Shown here: positions 25,864 to 34,428 of the stretch, in pieces | Numbering within the stretch: the stretch's first letter is position 1 | How the letters are laid out: the number at the start of each line of letters is the position of its first letter | Assembly: GCF_029814825.1 (NCBI RefSeq) | Contig: NZ_CP122379.1 | Span: 930,001-994,000, forward strand | DNA length: 64,000 bases | Source of the DNA: Aequorivita marisscotiae | Lineage (GTDB): Bacteria; Bacteroidota; Bacteroidia; Flavobacteriales; Flavobacteriaceae | Reading direction: 5' to 3' | The notes under the pieces: generated by a model | What the model was told of the DNA's origin: nothing | What the model saw: the letters and a program-made list of their open reading frames with translations, nothing else | Databases searched by the model: none | Translations under genes and position numbers: made by a program

Positions 25864-27564
25864 TTAATTTTTAGGTGTCTCTAAAATTTGTTTTAACATC
25901 TTTTCGGTGATTAAGTAGGTGGGTTTTACTCCAGTTGTACCCAATCCGCCAGAGGCTAATGTACTTCCAGTTTCCAACGGATTATCCGATGCGTAATAGG
26001 CATAACGAACCTTAACTTTCGAGCTTATGCTTCGGCGTATTTTGGCCGCGGCTTGAATTGCCTTTTGGTAATGCGCACCTTCCATTTCAAGTCCAATTAC
26101 ATTCCAAGTGGAATTGTGAAAAAACTTGAGTACATCGCGATTTTGAAGCGAAGTACCTAAAACCGAAATCATTGTTCCCGTAAAAACTGCTACGTCGTCA
26201 TCTTTAAAATCAGACTTATCTAATCTATTTTTAAACGGATAATTATCTGCCGTACCTTCAAAAACGTGGGCTGAGGGAATCATGATGTCGCCCTTTCCAC
26301 CCTCCAGAATTCCTGCTTTACCCATAATAGAAACAGAAGCAACGTTTAATAAATGGCGATTCTTATTGCTATCTACATATGGTTTTAAAAGCTCGTCCAT
26401 GGTTTCGTAGGCTTGCTCACCAAAAGCGTAATCCATTACAATTATTACAGGTTTCTTTGAATCTTCTACATCTTTTATGGCTTCGGTAAATGGGCTTTCC
26501 TTTATTTTGGCGGTATCTATTACTTGTATATCAATATTGGTTCCGCTTTGATCTTCAATAAAAATCATTCCTTCGGCCAATGCCGTTTTTGTAACCTTAT
26601 CACGCAATTTTAAGTTAACGTTGTTGCTTAACGCTTCAAAAACCTCCATTGGCTTTTTCTTTAAAAACTCTGTTGCAAGAGCTTTTGGAGCATAAATACT
26701 ATTCATAACGCTGTGCATATTTGCACTAATAATATGCAGCGGACGTTTTAGCAATCCTTTGCTCTGAAGTTTTTCTTTAATGCGAAATGCCCATTGCTCG
26801 CCGTGAATATGATGGCCTAAACGCTCGCGGAGTACCGGGCTAAAAGTAATAATACGCTGATTGTCTGATAACACCTCGTCTATAGCCAATTTTCCTAAAT
26901 AGTAAATAATACTAAAAAAGCGGTTTTCGTTTTTTTCACTTGCAAAAAAAGCATACACATTTTTCACTTCCTCAAAAGTTCTTCCTAAAAAGTTTGCAGT
27001 GTGCGTTAATGCAACTTCTTTCTCTTCCTTAGTGAGTTTGCCTTTTTTAAGTACGGCGTGCTCAAGTTTTTTCCAATCGCGTATTACATCGCCGTTTTCA
27101 TTTATGAGCACTTGCTTCATAATCTTGTGCGATTCAATAAAAAGGAAAGTTAAATGGGTGAGAATATCATAAATTTCTGAACGGCCGCGGGTTATTTCAA
27201 TATTCATTTGCTCAGAATCTATTCGGTAACAGTTTCTGCGGCGTTTAAGCGGAATTATTGGCTCAAAATGTGAATTTTTATATCCTTCATCGCTGGTTAG
27301 GTTTATGAATCTACATTCCTCAATACCATAGGGCAAACGGTCCATTACATATAGCAAACCTTGTAGCTCTATTTTGTCTTCGGTAATGGAACCATAAATT
27401 TCCGGACGAAGGGTTAGTAAAGATTCCCGCAACGTTTCTCCCGAAACGCCCATAGGTTTGTAAAAACCGCGATTAAACAAATGGCGCATTGTAATGTAAA
27501 TACGCTCAATTGCTTGTGTGCTCTCTTGTGCACGTGTTCTTGTGTGTGACTTTAATTTATTCAT
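25864..27564 (-). CDS. DUF6909-like conserved Bacteroidota protein
   Basis: A 566-residue soluble protein; the ATG at 27564 is preferred over a start 18 bases upstream that would lie beyond the promoter box. It is not functionally characterised to my knowledge. The N-terminal part is helical. The C-terminal third contains VIVMDYAFGEQAYETMDELL and VIGLEMEGAHYQKAIQAAA, the latter resembling the GxxxxxEMEGA substrate loop of nucleoside phosphorylases. That suggests a phosphorylase-like domain, by inference only. It lies two bases before rfbB, so its transcript may extend into the rhamnose genes. Confidence 0.7.
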   Translation of the reverse strand: MNKLKSHTRTRAQESTQAIERIYITMRHLFNRGFYKPMGVSGETLRESLLTLRPEIYGSITEDKIELQGLLYVMDRLPYGIEECRFINLTSDEGYKNSHFEPIIPLKRRRNCYRIDSEQMNIEITRGRSEIYDILTHLTFLFIESHKIMKQVLINENGDVIRDWKKLEHAVLKKGKLTKEEKEVALTHTANFLGRTFEEVKNVYAFFASEKNENRFFSIIYYLGKLAIDEVLSDNQRIITFSPVLRERLGHHIHGEQWAFRIKEKLQSKGLLKRPLHIISANMHSVMNSIYAPKALATEFLKKKPMEVFEALSNNVNLKLRDKVTKTALAEGMIFIEDQSGTNIDIQVIDTAKIKESPFTEAIKDVEDSKKPVIIVMDYAFGEQAYETMDELLKPYVDSNKNRHLLNVASVSIMGKAGILEGGKGDIMIPSAHVFEGTADNYPFKNRLDKSDFKDDDVAVFTGTMISVLGTSLQNRDVLKFFHNSTWNVIGLEMEGAHYQKAIQAAAKIRRSISSKVKVRYAYYASDNPLETGSTLASGGLGTTGVKPTYLITEKMLKQILETPKN

Positions 27565-27570
27565 CGGAAG

Positions 27571-27578
27571 CAAAGATA
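27571..27578 (-). promoter_or_regulatory. Promoter -7 box for the DUF6909-like gene
   Basis: TATCTTTG on the minus strand ends six bases before the ATG at 27564. It may be the main promoter for DUF6909-rfbB and possibly for the whole right half of the polysaccharide locus. Confidence 0.5.
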
Positions 27579-27587
27579 ACACTAATT

Positions 27588-29084
27588 TTAAGGCTGAATT
27601 TTTATTAATGCATCGGCAATTTTACGGTCATTGGAAAGACGTGGCACTTTATTCTGCCCTCCCAGCTTGCCTTGCGATTTCATGTAGGTTTGAAAACTGT
27701 TTTTTTTAAGTGAAGTTACTTTTAAAGGTTGAAGTACTTTTCCAGCAATTAAATCGAAATAGTACGAGTTTTGTTGTTGCATTTCGGTATCGAGAAATTG
27801 GGTAACTTCCGGTATACTTTCAGGTTCATTTTCAAATTCTACCATCCATTCGTGGTACGGAAGCTTATTTTCGGAAGGGGTTATTTGCGGTGCAACAGTG
27901 AATTCAGTAATTGAAAAATTATATTTTTCCATCGCTTTATTCATGGCTTCCTCAACTTCTTTTCCTATTACGTGTTCGCCAAATGCCGAAATAAAATGTT
28001 TTATACGTCCCGAAACAATTACGCGGTATGGTTTTGTTGAAGTAAATTGGACAGTGTCGCCCAAATTATAGGCCCAAAGCCCCGCATTTGTTGAAATAAT
28101 CATCACATAATTCACTCCAATTTCAACATCGCCGATGGTCAATCGTTTTGGATTTTCTTCAAAAAAACTGGAAGCTTCTATAAACTCATAAAATATTCCA
28201 GCATTTAAAAGCAGTAACATGCCTTTTTCCTTTTGACTGTCTTGAAATGCAAAAAATCCTTCACTGGCGGGGAACAGCTCAATGCTGTCTACTTTTCTTC
28301 CTATTAAATTTTCAAATTTGGCGCGATAAGGCTCATAGTTTACACCTCCGTAAATAAACAGGTTAAAGTTTTTAAAAAGATCACCAACTTTTTTCCCTGT
28401 ATTTTTTTGAAGTTTTTCAAAATACATTTGTACCCACGACGGAATACCGCTAATTACGGTCATATCCTCACTTTTGGTTTCCTCAACAATAGCGTCCACC
28501 TTGGTTTCCCAATCGTCTATGCAGTTGGTTTCCCAACTTGGCAGACGGTTTTTTTGAAGATATGCCGGCACATAATGGGCTACGATGCCGGAAAGTCTGC
28601 CGAGTTTAATTCCGTTTTTTTCGTCCATTTCTGGACTGCCTTGTAAAAAAATCATTTTACCGTCCACGAAATCAGCCTTGCCGGTTTCATTTATATAACA
28701 CAAAATTGCGTTCCGAGCTGCCTCGATATGATGGGGCATGGATTGCTTTGTTAATGGAATATATTTTGCGCCCGAAGTTGTTCCGGAAGTTTTGGCGAAA
28801 TAGAGTGGTTTTCCGGGCCATAGCACATTTTCTTCGCCCGAAACTACTCGCTCTACATATGGTTTTAAAGCTTCGTAATCGCGTATGGGAACGTGTTTGG
28901 CGAATGTTTTATACGAAGTAATATTAACAAAATCGTGATCGCTCCCGAAGGCCGTGTTTTTTGCATCGGCAATTAATTTTTCAAAGACTTTTTGTTGCGT
29001 TTCAATTGGATTTCTACTCCATTTTTGAATTCGGAGCGCAACAATTTTAGCAAAGATTTTAGCGGAAACGGTTTTTAAGGACAT
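27588..29084 (-). CDS. GH3 auxin-responsive-promoter-family adenylating enzyme
   Basis: A 498-residue member of the GH3 branch of the ANL superfamily. The phosphate-binding loop is FAKTSGTTSGAKYIPLT (about 97-113). ELFPASEGFFAFQ and YNLGDTVQFTSTKPYRVIVSGRIKHFISAFGEHV supply the ATP/AMP and hinge motifs. Plant GH3 enzymes join acyl acids to amino acids through an acyl-adenylate; bacterial members are widespread but their substrates are largely undefined. It is six bases downstream of the M23 peptidase gene, so the two form an operon. Auxin itself is unlikely to be relevant. Confidence 0.87.
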   Translation of the reverse strand: MSLKTVSAKIFAKIVALRIQKWSRNPIETQQKVFEKLIADAKNTAFGSDHDFVNITSYKTFAKHVPIRDYEALKPYVERVVSGEENVLWPGKPLYFAKTSGTTSGAKYIPLTKQSMPHHIEAARNAILCYINETGKADFVDGKMIFLQGSPEMDEKNGIKLGRLSGIVAHYVPAYLQKNRLPSWETNCIDDWETKVDAIVEETKSEDMTVISGIPSWVQMYFEKLQKNTGKKVGDLFKNFNLFIYGGVNYEPYRAKFENLIGRKVDSIELFPASEGFFAFQDSQKEKGMLLLLNAGIFYEFIEASSFFEENPKRLTIGDVEIGVNYVMIISTNAGLWAYNLGDTVQFTSTKPYRVIVSGRIKHFISAFGEHVIGKEVEEAMNKAMEKYNFSITEFTVAPQITPSENKLPYHEWMVEFENEPESIPEVTQFLDTEMQQQNSYYFDLIAGKVLQPLKVTSLKKNSFQTYMKSQGKLGGQNKVPRLSNDRKIADALIKIQP

Positions 29085-29090
29085 AATGGG

Positions 29091-29954
29091 TTAATCAAAA
29101 TCTATAAAATTTATTGGATTTACTGGAAAGCCATCGCGCCATAATTCAAAATGTAAATGAGGGCCAGTGGTTAGTTCGCCGGTATTGCCAACGGTACCGA
29201 TTACTTCGCCAGCTTTTACGGCTTCTCCTTGACCTTTGGTAAGTGTTGCGTTGTGTTTATACACTGAAATTAAGTTGTTATCGTGCTTTAAAATAATAAC
29301 ATTTCCTGTGGCTGCAGTCCATTCGGCAAAAATAACTGTTCCTTCTGCCACTGCTTTAACTGGGGAGTCCTTTACCGTAACTACATCTACGGCATAATGT
29401 TTTGCTTTTGAATTATAATGTTCGGTAATGGTACCTTTTACCGGTGCAAAAAGAGCATATTGCCTAATCTGCGGCGCTATTAATGGGTTGTATTTGTCTT
29501 CCTTGGCCACGGCATCACGTAGTAGTGAATCTTTCCGCGAGGTTCTAATTAATACCGAAGGATCTGTTTTTGCAACTGCTATGATGGAATCTTTATTGAA
29601 CTCAACCGATTTTACGTCGCCTGTAAGCACTTTTTTAATTGAAGCAAGGTATTGCTCGTTTACGGCGAGAATCTGCTGTAGCGAGTCTGTTTTATAGGTT
29701 AATTGCGTTGCGCGCTTCTTAAGTGCAGTTGAGGAATATCCGGGAATGTATTCGCGAAGTGGCGTAAAAGCAATAATTACGGTAGTTAACAAAATAAGGA
29801 GCAATGCAAATAGTGTACTGAATACAAAAACATTCAATCTATTTAATTTAAACGAAAAGCGTTCCTCAAAGGTTTCTTCGTTCAAAATTACCAAACGGTA
29901 TTTGTGCAAGAGCTTCCTTTTAAATTTTTTTGCTCTCTTTTCTTTTTTAGCCAT
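29091..29954 (-). CDS. M23 (LytM-type) peptidase, membrane-anchored
   Basis: A 287-residue protein with a basic cytoplasmic N terminus, one transmembrane span (about 42-63), a short coiled-coil-like region and a C-terminal M23 domain (about 165-280). Zinc ligands are H186 and D190 (KHYAVD) and H268 in PHLHFEL; H234 (VYKHNA) is the likely general base. The domain cuts peptidoglycan cross-bridges or regulates amidases in the periplasm. The fully retained metal site argues for activity. The start is ATG at 29954. It leads the operon with the GH3 gene. Confidence 0.88.
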   Translation of the reverse strand: MAKKEKRAKKFKRKLLHKYRLVILNEETFEERFSFKLNRLNVFVFSTLFALLLILLTTVIIAFTPLREYIPGYSSTALKKRATQLTYKTDSLQQILAVNEQYLASIKKVLTGDVKSVEFNKDSIIAVAKTDPSVLIRTSRKDSLLRDAVAKEDKYNPLIAPQIRQYALFAPVKGTITEHYNSKAKHYAVDVVTVKDSPVKAVAEGTVIFAEWTAATGNVIILKHDNNLISVYKHNATLTKGQGEAVKAGEVIGTVGNTGELTTGPHLHFELWRDGFPVNPINFIDFD

Positions 29955-29973
29955 AAACTGCAATTGCTTTTTA

Positions 29974-29981
29974 CAAATATA
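29974..29981 (-). promoter_or_regulatory. Promoter -7 box for the M23-GH3 operon
   Basis: TATATTTG on the minus strand lies 19 bases before the ATG at 29954. Confidence 0.5.
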
Positions 29982-30023
29982 AAATAAACTGAAGCGCTAT
30001 ACGCTAAAGTTATCCTCAAAACG

Positions 30024-30052
30024 TTGTATCTAAACATTTCTTGTTACCTTTG
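30024..30052 (+). promoter_or_regulatory. Promoter of tatA
   Basis: TTG at 30024-30026 and TACCTTTG at 30045-30052 are 18 bases apart, a good match to the Bacteroidota promoter. The ATG follows at 30073. Confidence 0.55.
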
Positions 30053-30072
30053 CGTAATTAAAATTTTAAATT

Positions 30073-30264
30073 ATGAATGCATTATTTCTTCCTTTAGGTG
30101 TTATTGGCCCTTGGCAAATTGTATTGATTGTTGTGATCGTATTGTTGCTTTTCGGCGGAAAGAAAATTCCAGAGCTTATGCGCGGTCTGGGTAGCGGACT
30201 TAAGGAATTTAAGGATGCTTCCAAAGATGAAACCACTGATAAAAACTTAGACGAGAAAAAATAA
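30073..30264 (+). CDS. tatA: Twin-arginine translocase subunit TatA/E
   Basis: The 63-residue protein has an N-terminal hydrophobic span (about 12-30), the [23 protein letters not shown] amphipathic helix after a short hinge, and a charged tail, the standard TatA plan. TatA oligomerises in the inner membrane and opens the path for folded proteins carrying twin-arginine signals. It is a single gene with its own promoter and a strong terminator after it. tatC is not in the window. It lies divergent from the M23 peptidase gene. Confidence 0.93.
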   Translation: MNALFLPLGVIGPWQIVLIVVIVLLLFGGKKIPELMRGLGSGLKEFKDASKDETTDKNLDEKK

Positions 30265-30282
30265 TTTTCGTTTAATATTTAT

Positions 30283-30319
30283 AAAAAAGAGCCTTTCAAA
30301 TTTTGAGAGGCTCTTTTTT
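30283..30319. terminator. Bidirectional terminator between tatA and the DUF4837 gene
   Basis: An 18-19 base stem (core AGAGCCT/AGGCTCT) with one mismatch and almost no loop, with A and T runs on both sides. It can terminate tatA on the plus strand and the DUF4837 gene on the minus strand. Confidence 0.85.
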
Positions 30320-30339
30320 ATAAACTCTATTATTTCTTG

Positions 30340-31317
30340 TTATTCAATTTTAGCAGAATTCAATATAGATTCCAGTTCAAATTGAAGATCTCTTTTTGAC
30401 ACCGCGGGGGCGTAGGTAAATCCTTCCAATATTAAATAGCGGTTATTTTTTTCGTCGCGAACGGCGTAGTTTACAAAGGGTCCGCCCATCCAATCGTCCT
30501 TTACTTCCCAAGTACCTTTGGTTTCATAAGCAAATTTACCATCAATTTTTGTTGTGAAAAGATACGGAGCATAGGCATCTTCGGTAACAAATTGGCCATC
30601 GTCTTCCACAGGTAGCAGTTTGCTGCCAATAGAATCGCGTATTTTAATGATGTCGCCCACGGCAGTGCTGTCGTTGTTGATCATTGAAAGAGGAACTTGA
30701 TATACCAAAATGTTTGTTGTTCCATCCTTTAAATCTTTCCGCATCCAGAAAAAACTGTCAGTAGCTTTCGCAATTCTATAAGCACTGGGGATTTGCATCG
30801 TAACGCCCATAGCTTTTTTAAGCGAATCGGTTTTCATTAACGAAATAGCGGTTCTGCGTTGCCTTTCCTTTATTTCAGATTGGTGGAAGTTTTCAATTAT
30901 CTGGGCAGCATTTTTATTGATAAGCTCCACCAATTTTTCTTCGGAAGAAGCTTTTATTATGGCTCCAATTTGTGGCTTGGCATATTCATTGGTGGCGATA
31001 GTTACTTTATCTTCTTCACTCAAAACCACATATAAAAATAGCCTGTTGCTACGGGCAAAACCGGTAAAGGCTTCAGGCGGCATTTGATTCATTGAAAAAA
31101 GCGGTTCGTCCTGTGGAAGACCGTCTGTGGGAGCTGCAAAATTATTCCGAATGGCTTCACCCACCACTCCATTCCATAAATCGTTAGGAGTAATTATTTG
31201 AAGCACATTAATGTTTCCTACAGAATCGGGAACAAGAGATTTGTCTTTGGCGCCGCTATTATTGCAAGAAGTAAATGCAACAAAAAGCGATAACAATGCA
31301 ATGGTAAATAGTTTCAT
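30340..31317 (-). CDS. DUF4837-family lipoprotein
   Basis: A 325-residue lipoprotein with a signal peptide ending AFTSC (Cys at residue 19), then a mixed alpha/beta body including ITPNDLWNGVVGEAIRNNF and GDIIKIRDSIGSKLLPVEDDGQFVTEDAYAPYL. This matches the Bacteroidota-specific DUF4837 proteins, whose function is unknown. It lies 21 bases after the lytic transglycosylase gene on the same strand, so a role with peptidoglycan or the outer membrane is plausible but inferred. Confidence 0.8.
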   Translation of the reverse strand: MKLFTIALLSLFVAFTSCNNSGAKDKSLVPDSVGNINVLQIITPNDLWNGVVGEAIRNNFAAPTDGLPQDEPLFSMNQMPPEAFTGFARSNRLFLYVVLSEEDKVTIATNEYAKPQIGAIIKASSEEKLVELINKNAAQIIENFHQSEIKERQRRTAISLMKTDSLKKAMGVTMQIPSAYRIAKATDSFFWMRKDLKDGTTNILVYQVPLSMINNDSTAVGDIIKIRDSIGSKLLPVEDDGQFVTEDAYAPYLFTTKIDGKFAYETKGTWEVKDDWMGGPFVNYAVRDEKNNRYLILEGFTYAPAVSKRDLQFELESILNSAKIE

Positions 31318-31338
31318 TTAAAGGATGTTTTTAGGGAA

Positions 31339-32904
31339 CTATCCTTTGTGTATTTTTAGTTTAGTTCCAGGCTTTAAGTTAGTACCACTAATATCGTTCC
31401 ATTTTTTGATATTTTGGACTGAAACTCCAGGAAATTTTTGAGAAATACTCCACAAAGAATCACCATTCCGGACTGTGTACGTTTTTTCTGAAGAATTACT
31501 GCTCTGCACTGCTGCGTTACTTGCAATGTTTTGAACACTTTTTCTTGGGTATATTATTAAATTCTGACCCGCCCTTAAAGTGTTGCTGCGCATGCCATTC
31601 CATTTTTTTATTTGGCTAACCCCAACTCCATAGCGTTCGGCAATTCTACCCAAATAATCGCCTCTTTTTACACGATAACGCAGTTTTTCAGGCTGTTCAA
31701 ATAATTCGGGCAGTGGTTTTTCGGCTTCTTCCTGCTCTTCCTGTGCAAAGGTATAAATTGCATTTTCGTTGGTTACAAAAGTTCCTACGGCAGTAAGCGG
31801 TAAACGCAACACGTAATTTTCATTTTTTATAACAGGAATAATGCCTAGTTTATATGCAGGATTAAGAAATTCAAGTTCTTCTCTATCAAGATTGGTGAGT
31901 TTTGCAACTTGATCTAAAGTAATCTGTTGTTTAACGCGAATGGTGTCTGTAGCTACAAAAGGTATCCTCGCAGATTGTTTTTTAAAGCCGTGCTCTTGTG
32001 CATATTCAAAAATATACATAGTGGCCAAAAACGCAGGTACATAGCCAGCAGTTTCACGTGGAAGATAATTGCGCAGGCTCCAGTAATTTGTCATTCCACC
32101 AGAACGACGTATTGCTTTTGAAACATTCCCAGGACCCGAATTATAGGCTGCAAGTGCCAAATCCCAATCGTTAAAACTGTTGTTTAAGCTTTTTAAATAT
32201 TTACAGGCGGCTTCGGTTGCCAGATATGGATCTGAGCGCTCATCTACATAGGAACTTACATCTAATCCAAACATTTTTCCGGTAGGAAACATAAACTGCC
32301 AAAGCCCCGTAGCACCTACTCTAGATTGAGCCTTTGGGTTTAAAGCTGATTCAATTACGGCTAAATATTTTAATTCTAGCGGCAAATTATGTTTGTCTAA
32401 TTCTTGTTCAAATAATGGAAAGTAATATTCACTAAGCCCCATTAAGCGTTCCAAACCTCTGCGACGATTTTTTAAATATTGTTTGATTACACTTTCTAAA
32501 GAGGGGTTATACTCCACCTTAAACGGAGTGCGCGCATCTAACTCTTTTAAACGTTGCTTGAGTACTTCTGTGGGTAGCTCGTCATAATCAACAGGGTCAA
32601 AATTCTGATTGGCAACGCTGTTGTAAAAATCATCGAAAAGATCAGACTTGTAAAGTTCCTTTAGCCATAAGCTGTCCTTTTTACGAGCCAATGCCATATC
32701 CTTTAAGTCAAAAACTATACTATCTTTAATAGAAGTTGCCACTACAGAAGTAGGTAATTCTTCAGAAATTCTGGTTACTTTAATAGAATCAATAACCTGA
32801 ATTTCCTTTGTTTGAAGCTTTTTATTCTGCTTTTTACCTTGTTGTGCAAAACTCATACCGCAGGCTAGCAACAGTATAAATGGAAGGTTTGTACTTAGTT
32901 TCAT
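31339..32904 (-). CDS. MltD-like lytic transglycosylase with two LysM domains
   Basis: A 521-residue secreted protein with a signal peptide of about 20 residues. The SLT domain follows: YLAVIESALNPKAQSRVGATGLWQFM contains the catalytic Glu185, then AALAYNSGPGNVSKAIRR. Two LysM repeats close it (about 402-446 and 474-521). It should cleave glycan strands to 1,6-anhydro-MurNAc products and bind them through LysM. No lipobox is visible. It heads an operon with the DUF4837 lipoprotein, with a weak promoter box about 119 bases upstream. Confidence 0.9.
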   Translation of the reverse strand: MKLSTNLPFILLLACGMSFAQQGKKQNKKLQTKEIQVIDSIKVTRISEELPTSVVATSIKDSIVFDLKDMALARKKDSLWLKELYKSDLFDDFYNSVANQNFDPVDYDELPTEVLKQRLKELDARTPFKVEYNPSLESVIKQYLKNRRRGLERLMGLSEYYFPLFEQELDKHNLPLELKYLAVIESALNPKAQSRVGATGLWQFMFPTGKMFGLDVSSYVDERSDPYLATEAACKYLKSLNNSFNDWDLALAAYNSGPGNVSKAIRRSGGMTNYWSLRNYLPRETAGYVPAFLATMYIFEYAQEHGFKKQSARIPFVATDTIRVKQQITLDQVAKLTNLDREELEFLNPAYKLGIIPVIKNENYVLRLPLTAVGTFVTNENAIYTFAQEEQEEAEKPLPELFEQPEKLRYRVKRGDYLGRIAERYGVGVSQIKKWNGMRSNTLRAGQNLIIYPRKSVQNIASNAAVQSSNSSEKTYTVRNGDSLWSISQKFPGVSVQNIKKWNDISGTNLKPGTKLKIHKG

Positions 32905-33022
32905 CAGCTATTAATTGTATTTGGGGATTTTAGTAAATTCGCCTGATTATTACTCCTAAAATAAAGCATCTGGCCTTATAGTAGTCAAAAATGGTAACGC
33001 ATTTTTGATTAAAAAATTTTAT

Positions 33023-33030
33023 CAAATTTA
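33023..33030 (-). promoter_or_regulatory. Possible -7 box for the transglycosylase operon
   Basis: TAAATTTG on the minus strand fits TAnnTTTG, with a 118-base leader before the start at 32904. The AT-rich setting makes chance matches likely. Confidence 0.3.
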
Positions 33031-33091
33031 ATGATTTCGCGAAATTACGCAAATTTTACACTCAAATGCCTAATATTGTGATATTTAACTT

Positions 33092-34279
33092 TTACTGCAA
33101 CAATGCTTTTATACCGGGCAATGTTTTTCCTTCCAACATTTCCAACATTGCACCCCCACCTGTAGATACGTAACTTACACTATCCGACAGATTAAATTGT
33201 TGGACAGCCGCTACAGAATCGCCACCACCTACTAAAGAAAATGCGCCTTTTTCGGTTGCTTTGGCAATATTTTTTCCTAGCGCTTTAGTGCCTTCGGCAA
33301 ACTTATCCATTTCAAAAACACCTACGGGACCGTTCCATAAAATAGTTTTGGAGTTTAGCAGTACCTGCGCAAAAATCTGGTTTGTTTCGGGTCCTACATC
33401 CAGCCCCATCCAACCATCGGGAATTGTTTTTATGTCTGAAACATTGGTATTGGCTGTTCCCGAAAAACTATCGGCAATAATAGCATCAACAGGTAGATGA
33501 ACTTCCACGTGTTTGTTTTTTGCCAATTTTAAAATCTCGAGGGCCAGCTCTTGCTTATCGTCTTCTACCAACGAATTTCCAATTTTTCCACCTTGTGCTT
33601 TTATAAATGTGAAAGCCATTCCTCCGCCAATGATTAAATGGTCTATTTTATCGAGAATATTTTCAATTATTGTAATTTTTGAAGAAACCTTGGCACCGCC
33701 TATAATAGCTGTTACTGGCTTTTCATTGGATTCCAGCACCTTTTTTACATTTTCTATTTCTGAAGCCAACAATAATCCGAAACATTTATTTTCCTCAAAA
33801 AATCGGGCTATAATCGCTGTTGAAGCATGTGCGCGGTGTGCAGTTCCAAATGCATCATTTACGTAAATGTCTCCAAATTTTGAAAGCTTTTCGGCAAAAT
33901 CCTGATCACCATTTGTTTCTTCCTTGTAATAACGTAGGTTTTCGAGCAATAAAATTTCGCCAGATTTTAAACTGGTTACCGCTTCTTCAACATTTGGCCC
34001 TACGCAATCATCCACAAATTTTACCTGCACTCCTAAAATTTCAGACAATGGTTTAATTATGTGCTGCAATGAAAATTCAGATTCTCTGTTTTTGGGTCTG
34101 CCCAAATGCGACATTAAAACACAACTTCCACCGTCCTCCAGAATTTTCAAAATGGTAGGTTTAGCGGCGCGTATCCGGGTAACGTCGGTAACTTTGAAAT
34201 CATCGTTTAACGGTACATTAAAATCTACTCTTATTAACGCTTTCTTGCTTTTAAAATTTATGTCGTTTACAGTTTTCAT
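33092..34279 (-). CDS. pgk: Phosphoglycerate kinase
   Basis: A 395-residue glycolytic enzyme with the N-domain substrate site RVDFNVPL (17-24), HLGRPKN, LLENLRYYKEE, FGTAHRAHAST, IIGGAKVSSKI and the C-domain ADP site WNGPVGVFE and VGGGDSVAAV. It converts 1,3-bisphosphoglycerate plus ADP to 3-phosphoglycerate plus ATP in the cytoplasm. Length and motifs are normal. It is a single gene with its own promoter, divergent from holB. Confidence 0.96.
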   Translation of the reverse strand: MKTVNDINFKSKKALIRVDFNVPLNDDFKVTDVTRIRAAKPTILKILEDGGSCVLMSHLGRPKNRESEFSLQHIIKPLSEILGVQVKFVDDCVGPNVEEAVTSLKSGEILLLENLRYYKEETNGDQDFAEKLSKFGDIYVNDAFGTAHRAHASTAIIARFFEENKCFGLLLASEIENVKKVLESNEKPVTAIIGGAKVSSKITIIENILDKIDHLIIGGGMAFTFIKAQGGKIGNSLVEDDKQELALEILKLAKNKHVEVHLPVDAIIADSFSGTANTNVSDIKTIPDGWMGLDVGPETNQIFAQVLLNSKTILWNGPVGVFEMDKFAEGTKALGKNIAKATEKGAFSLVGGGDSVAAVQQFNLSDSVSYVSTGGGAMLEMLEGKTLPGIKALLQ

Positions 34280-34297
34280 CTATATAAATTTAGGCTG

Positions 34298-34305
34298 CAA
34301 ATATA
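34298..34305 (-). promoter_or_regulatory. Promoter -7 box for pgk
   Basis: TATATTTG on the minus strand lies 18 bases before the pgk ATG. Confidence 0.5.
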
Positions 34306-34417
34306 CTTTTTTTAACGATTAAAATGTCTTTGGAAGCATAATCCAAAATGTCATTCTATTTTTAAAAATCTATTTTTTCAATAGATTTTTCAATCATAAA
34401 GTAAGTATTAAATTGAT

Positions 34418-34425
34418 TAGATTTG
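34418..34425 (+). promoter_or_regulatory. Promoter -7 box abutting holB
   Basis: TAGATTTG fits TAnnTTTG but ends only three bases before the ATG at 34429. No clear -33 TTG lies at the right distance. If used, transcription would start at or near the start codon. Confidence 0.35.
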
Positions 34426-34428
34426 CGA

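Noticed and set aside
27588..29084. Auxin-related role for the GH3 protein
   Set aside because: The name comes from plants; nothing in the window supports hormone chemistry.
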